Part shown: positions 60,220 through 64,000 of the stretch, piece by piece
Layout of the letters: every line of letters starts with the position of its first letter
Numbering within the stretch: position 1 is the stretch's first letter
From: Agrobacterium tumefaciens
GTDB taxonomy: Bacteria > Pseudomonadota > Alphaproteobacteria > Rhizobiales > Rhizobiaceae
Reading direction: 5' to 3'
DNA length: 64,000 bases
Assembly (NCBI GenBank): GCA_025559845.1
Contig: CP048471.1
Span: 337,477 to 401,476, forward strand
The notes under the pieces: generated by a model
Seen by the model: the letters and a program-made list of their open reading frames with translations, nothing else
What the model was told of the DNA's origin: nothing
Databases searched by the model: none
Made by a program: the position numbers and the translations under genes

Positions 60220-61548
60220 CTATAATCTCGAAGCGATGCTCCCGCCTCCGTTTCCTTTGGCTGTGTGGTCCATTAACAGGCGGTCTGTCAGCCCTGGCGC
60301 GAGCATGGCAACCTTCCTGTCCGGTGGAGAAATAGCCCAGCCAATCAGTAGATCCATGCTGTCCAGTTCGTCTTCCTCATCCGCCTCGACGGCTTCAAAA
60401 GGCAACGAGGCGATTGACGATTGAGGCTCCCTGAAGGCCGTCCCGTGGTCTGCGGCAACACGATTGAAACCGGCAGGGCGATCGAGCAAGGCTGCGGTGA
60501 CATTTGTCGGCGCCGGCATCTGGGGAGTTGGTCGGGCAGAGGGAATTACGCCAATGGACGCAGTGACGATCGCATCCGTCGGCGTGTCCGAGACGGCCGG
60601 TCTCAGGATAGGGGCAGGCACCGTGAGTGCAACAACGTCCACGCTTTCCGCGTCATCCTCATCGTCTAAAAATGGCCGGGGAGGGCGGCTTTTCGGGAGC
60701 GGCAACATTGCCGTGAGGAGACTATCCCTGTCTTCAGCCGTTGGGTCGGCATCTCGTCCTGAATCGCTTTTTGCGCGCGACGGTGCGTTGGACGAGGCCA
60801 ACCGGGATGCGACCTGGATTGATTGCGGTCCCACGCGCCGTTTATAGTCGGCAAGAGCAACGTCATAGCCAGGAAGGTGCCTTCCGTCTGGCGGCAGATG
60901 CAACGTGCGGCCGTCCGGGAAAAGGGCGATCAGTTCCTGCCGCGTCATGCGCGGCCAAGCACGAACGCCACCCACGTCGACGTGGATAAACGGTGAGCCT
61001 GATGTCGGGTAGTATCCGACGCCTCCCGCCTGCATCTGGATCGCGAGCCTGCGAAGCGTCGAGAGCTTTACGCCTGGAATGAAGAAATCCATCGCCTTTC
61101 CCTGCATGTGGAGGCTTTTCTTGGCAACGCCCGTTGCTCTGGAGCGACCACGCAATTTGGCGTTCGTGGCGGGGGAGCGATAACCGGAAACGACGTGAAT
61201 ATAGTTTCGCGTGTTTGAGCGCTTGTAGATCTCCCAGACGATGTCGAGGAGCCTTGGATCCATCCTACCACTTTCGTTGCGTCGCCAGTCGCGAAGGAGC
61301 CGGTTGACCTTCTGCAGGCCGGCCTGATCAAAGCGTCCATTGCGCTTGTAGGTGATTGTCGCCTTTTCCCCGGTGTGTACGAAATAGAGCTTCAGCGAAC
61401 GGTCTTCGGCCGCAGCGAGCGAGGTAAATCCGAGGAGAACTGCAACAGTAAGTGCTGCCACCTGGCTCGCTTTTACGAAGCACCTGAACAGGTCGGCTAG
61501 GCCAACCGATCGAAAACCGGACGACGTGATACTCTTCAACTTCGACAC
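60220..61548 (-). CDS. DUF882/MepK-like (YcbK family, peptidase M15 fold) exported murein endopeptidase
   Basis: A 442-residue exported protein with signal segment (VAALTVAVLLGFTSLAAA). The catalytic domain in residues 50-240 has VVSGYRSPATNAKLRGRSRATGVAKKSLHMQGKAMDFFIPGV (zinc His and Asp) and GSPFIHVDVGGVRAW. E. coli MepK of this family cuts 3-3 crosslinks in murein. The C-terminal 200 residues are disordered, Pro/Asp-rich and unlike the short enteric enzyme, a common feature of rhizobial members. It is transcribed towards the imu operon. Confidence 0.85.
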   Translation of the reverse strand: MSKLKSITSSGFRSVGLADLFRCFVKASQVAALTVAVLLGFTSLAAAEDRSLKLYFVHTGEKATITYKRNGRFDQAGLQKVNRLLRDWRRNESGRMDPRLLDIVWEIYKRSNTRNYIHVVSGYRSPATNAKLRGRSRATGVAKKSLHMQGKAMDFFIPGVKLSTLRRLAIQMQAGGVGYYPTSGSPFIHVDVGGVRAWPRMTRQELIALFPDGRTLHLPPDGRHLPGYDVALADYKRRVGPQSIQVASRLASSNAPSRAKSDSGRDADPTAEDRDSLLTAMLPLPKSRPPRPFLDDEDDAESVDVVALTVPAPILRPAVSDTPTDAIVTASIGVIPSARPTPQMPAPTNVTAALLDRPAGFNRVAADHGTAFREPQSSIASLPFEAVEADEEDELDSMDLLIGWAISPPDRKVAMLAPGLTDRLLMDHTAKGNGGGSIASRL

Positions 61549-61825
61549 TCGCTACGCGTTACGTTTCAAAAGCAGCGGCGGCCGCACTGGCGCATTCCGC
61601 TCTGAACTGCGAGCAATCATGGTCAATAAAGGGTTAAGAGGTCATTGACACCAGATGGCAGTCAGAGCGTGAAGGATCACAACGGCGTTATTTGGTTGTG
61701 GTCGTGGGCTGAGCGTCTGCACTCCCGCGACACCGGGTTTGGAAGCCGGTGCGGATAAAATTCACCGCGCCCTGTTCACGCTCTGGCAAAGTTCTTAGAT
61801 CAGCGCATGCTGCAATTTGGGACAA
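61549..61825. other. Upstream region of the MepK-like gene, no gene seen
   Basis: About 280 bases before the MepK-like start, up to the terminator at 61826. No protein-like frame with a start, no tRNA. It should contain the MepK promoter. Confidence 0.35.
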
Positions 61826-61858
61826 TAAAAAAGGCCGGGGCGAATTCGCACCGACCTT
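61826..61858 (-). terminator. Intrinsic terminator on the minus strand
   Basis: On the minus strand AAGGTCGGTGCGAA pairs with TTCGCCCCGGCCTT (one or two mismatches) and TTTTTT follows, a classical intrinsic terminator. It lies 220 bases beyond the exoD stop. It may end the exoD transcript or a small RNA starting in between. Confidence 0.75.
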
Positions 61859-62077
61859 CCTCGATGTTTGCTACCTACCAGTGCCAGTACATCCGTGGTC
61901 AAAAGCCTGAGCAAACGTGCGTCACGAGCGGGATAATCCGTTCCTCAGCGACACGCATGAAAAACTTGTAAAGACCGTTTGTGTTGAAAGTGAGGTGTGT
62001 TCAGGGCGACGCTTGCGCAAGCCCACTCAAATTGCCGTCAATCCTTGTTTTTCTGGAAGTACGAAAAGCGTGCTCGC

Positions 62078-62689
62078 TCAGAACCATGGAACAAGGCTGG
62101 CTGCCGTATAGAGAAGTGCTACCGTCACGCCCAATGCGACCAGCGTCAAACCGAGCCCGAGTGAGACCACGAGGCCATCGCGTTCGATCAGGCCAATCGC
62201 GATGACGCAGAGTGCCGCGACAGGCGCGATGTTGCCGAAGGGGATCGGCAGGGCAACAGCCACCGCAAGGCAAAAGACAGGCAGGGCAAGCAAGTAGGTC
62301 ACTCGTGGACCGGACAATGCTTTCATTCGACCTGGTTCAACAAAACGCTCGATCCTGCGAACCAGTGGCGAGGCATGACGCTCGAGCGCACCGAATGCCT
62401 TCGCCGATATCCGGCGATCTCCGATCAAGGATGGCAACCATAAGGACTTTAGCCCAAACGCCAGTTGAAGCGATACAATCGCCAGTGCTGACCCGAACAA
62501 CATTCCAAAAGGCCCTGGAATCGGGATCATTGCCGGAAGCGCCAGAAGCAGGATCACGAAACCGAAGCCGGATTTCCCCATCAGGCGAAGCGTTTCTGTA
62601 ATTGTGAGGCCGTCCTGCAATTGAGCCTCCTCGACAAGCCTTGAGAGGGTGGCAGATGCCTTACTGGTGCCGTTTTGATAAGTCGCCAA
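62078..62689 (-). CDS. exoD: ExoD-family inner-membrane protein
   Basis: A 203-residue membrane protein with at least four hydrophobic segments (GFGFVILLLALPAMIPIPGPFGMLFGSALAIVSLQLAFGL, VTYLLALPVFCLAVAVALPIPFGNIAPVAALCVIAIGLI, VVSLGLGLTLVALGVTVALLYTAASL), including the ExoD signature PAxIPIPGPFG. ExoD of Sinorhizobium affects exopolysaccharide and alkali tolerance; its mechanism is unknown. The apparent start is TTG at 62689, two bases after the stop of the preceding gene. Confidence 0.9.
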   Translation of the reverse strand: MATYQNGTSKASATLSRLVEEAQLQDGLTITETLRLMGKSGFGFVILLLALPAMIPIPGPFGMLFGSALAIVSLQLAFGLKSLWLPSLIGDRRISAKAFGALERHASPLVRRIERFVEPGRMKALSGPRVTYLLALPVFCLAVAVALPIPFGNIAPVAALCVIAIGLIERDGLVVSLGLGLTLVALGVTVALLYTAASLVPWF

Positions 62690-62691
62690 GG

Positions 62692-63003
62692 TCAGCCTTC
62701 AGCTTCGCGGTTAGTTTCAGATTTGATCAGTGCGCGCAGCGCCGCACATTTGGGGTCTTTTGCCTCAAAGAGGTTATCTGGAGACGTCCATCCCGTCGAA
62801 ATGCCGACAGCCGTTGCTATTGCCCAACCGGGCTCATTTCCGGCTCTGTCGAAGAGACGGGGTACCTGGGTCGCCAAACACTGATGTGACTGTTGAACAG
62901 CCTCCATGGAGACATTGCCGCGATCAAGCTGCTGTTTTATTTCAGCCTGAAGCGGGTCGACAATAAATATGGCGAACAACCATACAGCGATATCTGCAAT
63001 CAT
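62692..63003 (-). CDS. Small exported or membrane-anchored protein of unknown function
   Basis: A 103-residue protein with a hydrophobic N-terminus (IADIAVWLFAIFIV) that may be an anchor or an uncleaved signal. A helical part with one Cys pair follows (SHQCLATQVPRLF, KDPKCAALRALI). GAGGAGGGATC before the ATG at 63003 fixes the start. No family recognised. It lies directly before exoD and is probably co-transcribed with it. Confidence 0.6.
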   Translation of the reverse strand: MIADIAVWLFAIFIVDPLQAEIKQQLDRGNVSMEAVQQSHQCLATQVPRLFDRAGNEPGWAIATAVGISTGWTSPDNLFEAKDPKCAALRALIKSETNREAEG

Positions 63004-63192
63004 GATCCCTCCTCGTGGCACGGCGTCATGTCGGTTATAGGTCCGACATCGTGAAAGCGCCGGGACTTTCACCAGAGGGGCCCGGACCAGCGGGTCGAGC
63101 CTTCATTTGGGAAACGCAAGGCCGCCGTTCAAGTCCGGGAATGACATCACGCGCTGCGGGACAAAACCATGCGGTGTGAGAAAGCTGGACGA

Positions 63193-63987
63193 TCAAGGGT
63201 TCCCTGGGTCTTCGGGAACATCGATCTCGATCATCACCGGAGCGTGGTCGCTTGTATGGTTCCAGCTGCGTGGGTTTCGCCGGACGCTTGCAGATTTCAG
63301 CCATGGGGCAGCGACGGGGCTGAGGAGTAGATGGTCGATCCTGAGCCCGGCATCACGCGCGAACGAGTTCCGCCAATATTTCCAGAAGGTGTAGATCCTT
63401 TCGTTCGGATGCAAATGCCGGATCGCATCGGTCCATCCCTGGGCAAGAAGTTTGGCGTATGCCTTGCGGACCTCCGGGCGAAACAGCGCGTCGTTACGCC
63501 AGCGCTCGGGCTTGTAGACGTCCAGTTCGCCCGGCATCACGTTAAAATCTCCGATCAGCAATACGGGGATTTCCAGGTCGAGCAGTTCCAGTCCGTAGTT
63601 CTGCAGCCGCTTGAACCAGCGAAGCTTGTCATCAAACCTGGGGCCCGGTACGGGGTTGCCATTTGGCAGATACAATCCACCAATCAGCAGGCCATTGACC
63701 GCGGCCTCGATGTATCGGCTGTGTGCATCATTGGGGTCGCCGGGCAGACCCTTTCTCGTCAAATAGGGTTCCCTTTCCCGGGCGAGGATCGCCACGCCGT
63801 TCCAGCTCTTCTGTCCATGCCAGACGGCCCCGTAGCCTGCTTTTTCGATTTCTCGCCACGGAAACTTGTCGTCCGTTGTCTTCAGTTCCTGAAGGCAGAC
63901 GACGTCGGGTATGTCCTCTTTCAGCCAACGCATGAGAACCTCGAGGCGGCCATTGATACCGTTTACGTTATAGGTTGCAATCTTCAT
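63193..63987 (-). CDS. xthA: Exodeoxyribonuclease III (AP endonuclease, ExoIII family)
   Basis: A 264-residue DNA-repair nuclease: MKIATYNVNGINGRLEVLMRW, DVVCLQELKT (metal Glu), LLIGDFNVMPGELDVY (catalytic Asp and Asn), RDAGLRIDHLLLSP and RSWNHTSDHAPVMIEID (catalytic His). It cuts DNA at abasic sites and trims 3' ends. Full length with the start inside the window. The neighbouring small gene and exoD lie on the same strand after about 190 bases. Confidence 0.95.
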   Translation of the reverse strand: MKIATYNVNGINGRLEVLMRWLKEDIPDVVCLQELKTTDDKFPWREIEKAGYGAVWHGQKSWNGVAILAREREPYLTRKGLPGDPNDAHSRYIEAAVNGLLIGGLYLPNGNPVPGPRFDDKLRWFKRLQNYGLELLDLEIPVLLIGDFNVMPGELDVYKPERWRNDALFRPEVRKAYAKLLAQGWTDAIRHLHPNERIYTFWKYWRNSFARDAGLRIDHLLLSPVAAPWLKSASVRRNPRSWNHTSDHAPVMIEIDVPEDPGNP

Positions 63988-64000
63988 GCGATGCGTGCGG

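Noticed and set aside
61690..61790. tRNA-like segment before the MepK gene
   Set aside because: GGGTTTGGAAGCC recalls a T-arm, but no acceptor stem or anticodon arm can be drawn around it.

Overview
The window reads as an accessory or plasmid-like region of a Rhizobiales bacterium of the Rhizobium/Agrobacterium group. Reasons: an HWE-type histidine kinase end, promoters of the alphaproteobacterial general-stress sigma factor EcfG type (GGAAC-N16-CGTT), a RepC replication protein with a counter-transcribed RNA as in rhizobial repABC plasmids, RctA-like winged-helix proteins, an ExoD protein, an IalB protein, and a GAAC-N7-GAAC LexA box in front of imuA-imuB-dnaE2. No IS element, CRISPR array, rRNA or tRNA gene was recognised.

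Layout. 1-3000: end of an HWE kinase, a PfpI stress protein behind an EcfG-type promoter, a single-domain response regulator and a scrap of an ABC transporter. 3293-8471: DNA-transfer module, with a VirC1/VirC2-like ParA plus ribbon-helix-helix pair facing a MobC-like protein and a 1049-residue MOBP relaxase. Between them lies a 374-bp oriT candidate with a nic-like TATCCTG/C core. 8757-24966 (minus strand): a complete VirB2-VirB11/VirD4 type IV secretion system (T4SS) with two VirB5 paralogues. It is followed by DUF736, a nuclease-fold secreted protein, a trimeric YadA-type adhesin and an IalB protein. A higBA toxin-antitoxin pair is inserted on the opposite strand between virB11 and virD4. 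25046-28359 (plus): five exported or membrane proteins, among them a lysozyme-like and a second nuclease-fold protein, then a winged-helix regulator. 28746-31690: two more related winged-helix proteins around a lone repC with its antisense RNA. 31796-40696 (minus): VirB1-like transglycosylase, LAS-type peptidase, and a type I secretion system (HlyD, HlyB) with a 955-residue EF-hand-rich candidate substrate and a small exported partner. 40801-41830: three small XRE repressors.

41741-47882 is a worn segment: an inverted XRE fragment flanks an EcfG-type stress gene; dsbG has a frameshift; dsbD carries a TGA at a cysteine codon and is fused to a dsbA remnant; an OmpR/HK two-component pair has PmrA-like boxes on both sides; and a second HWE-kinase tail lies behind it. 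48105-53651: a PaoABC-type molybdenum aldehyde oxidoreductase with XdhC and MocA maturation factors. 54095-59907: SOS-controlled mutagenesis cassette imuA-imuB-dnaE2. 60220-63987 (minus): MepK-like peptidase, ExoD, a small exported protein and exonuclease III.

How it fits together: relaxase, MobC and VirC-like proteins would process DNA at the oriT; VirD4 and the VirB channel would export it; the wall-degrading enzymes, adhesin and secreted proteins look like cell-wall and surface accessories; RctA-like regulators with a shared AT-rich site are candidates to coordinate the operons; RepC with its ctRNA would replicate the element. Functions of the type I substrate and most of the secreted accessory proteins are not known to me.
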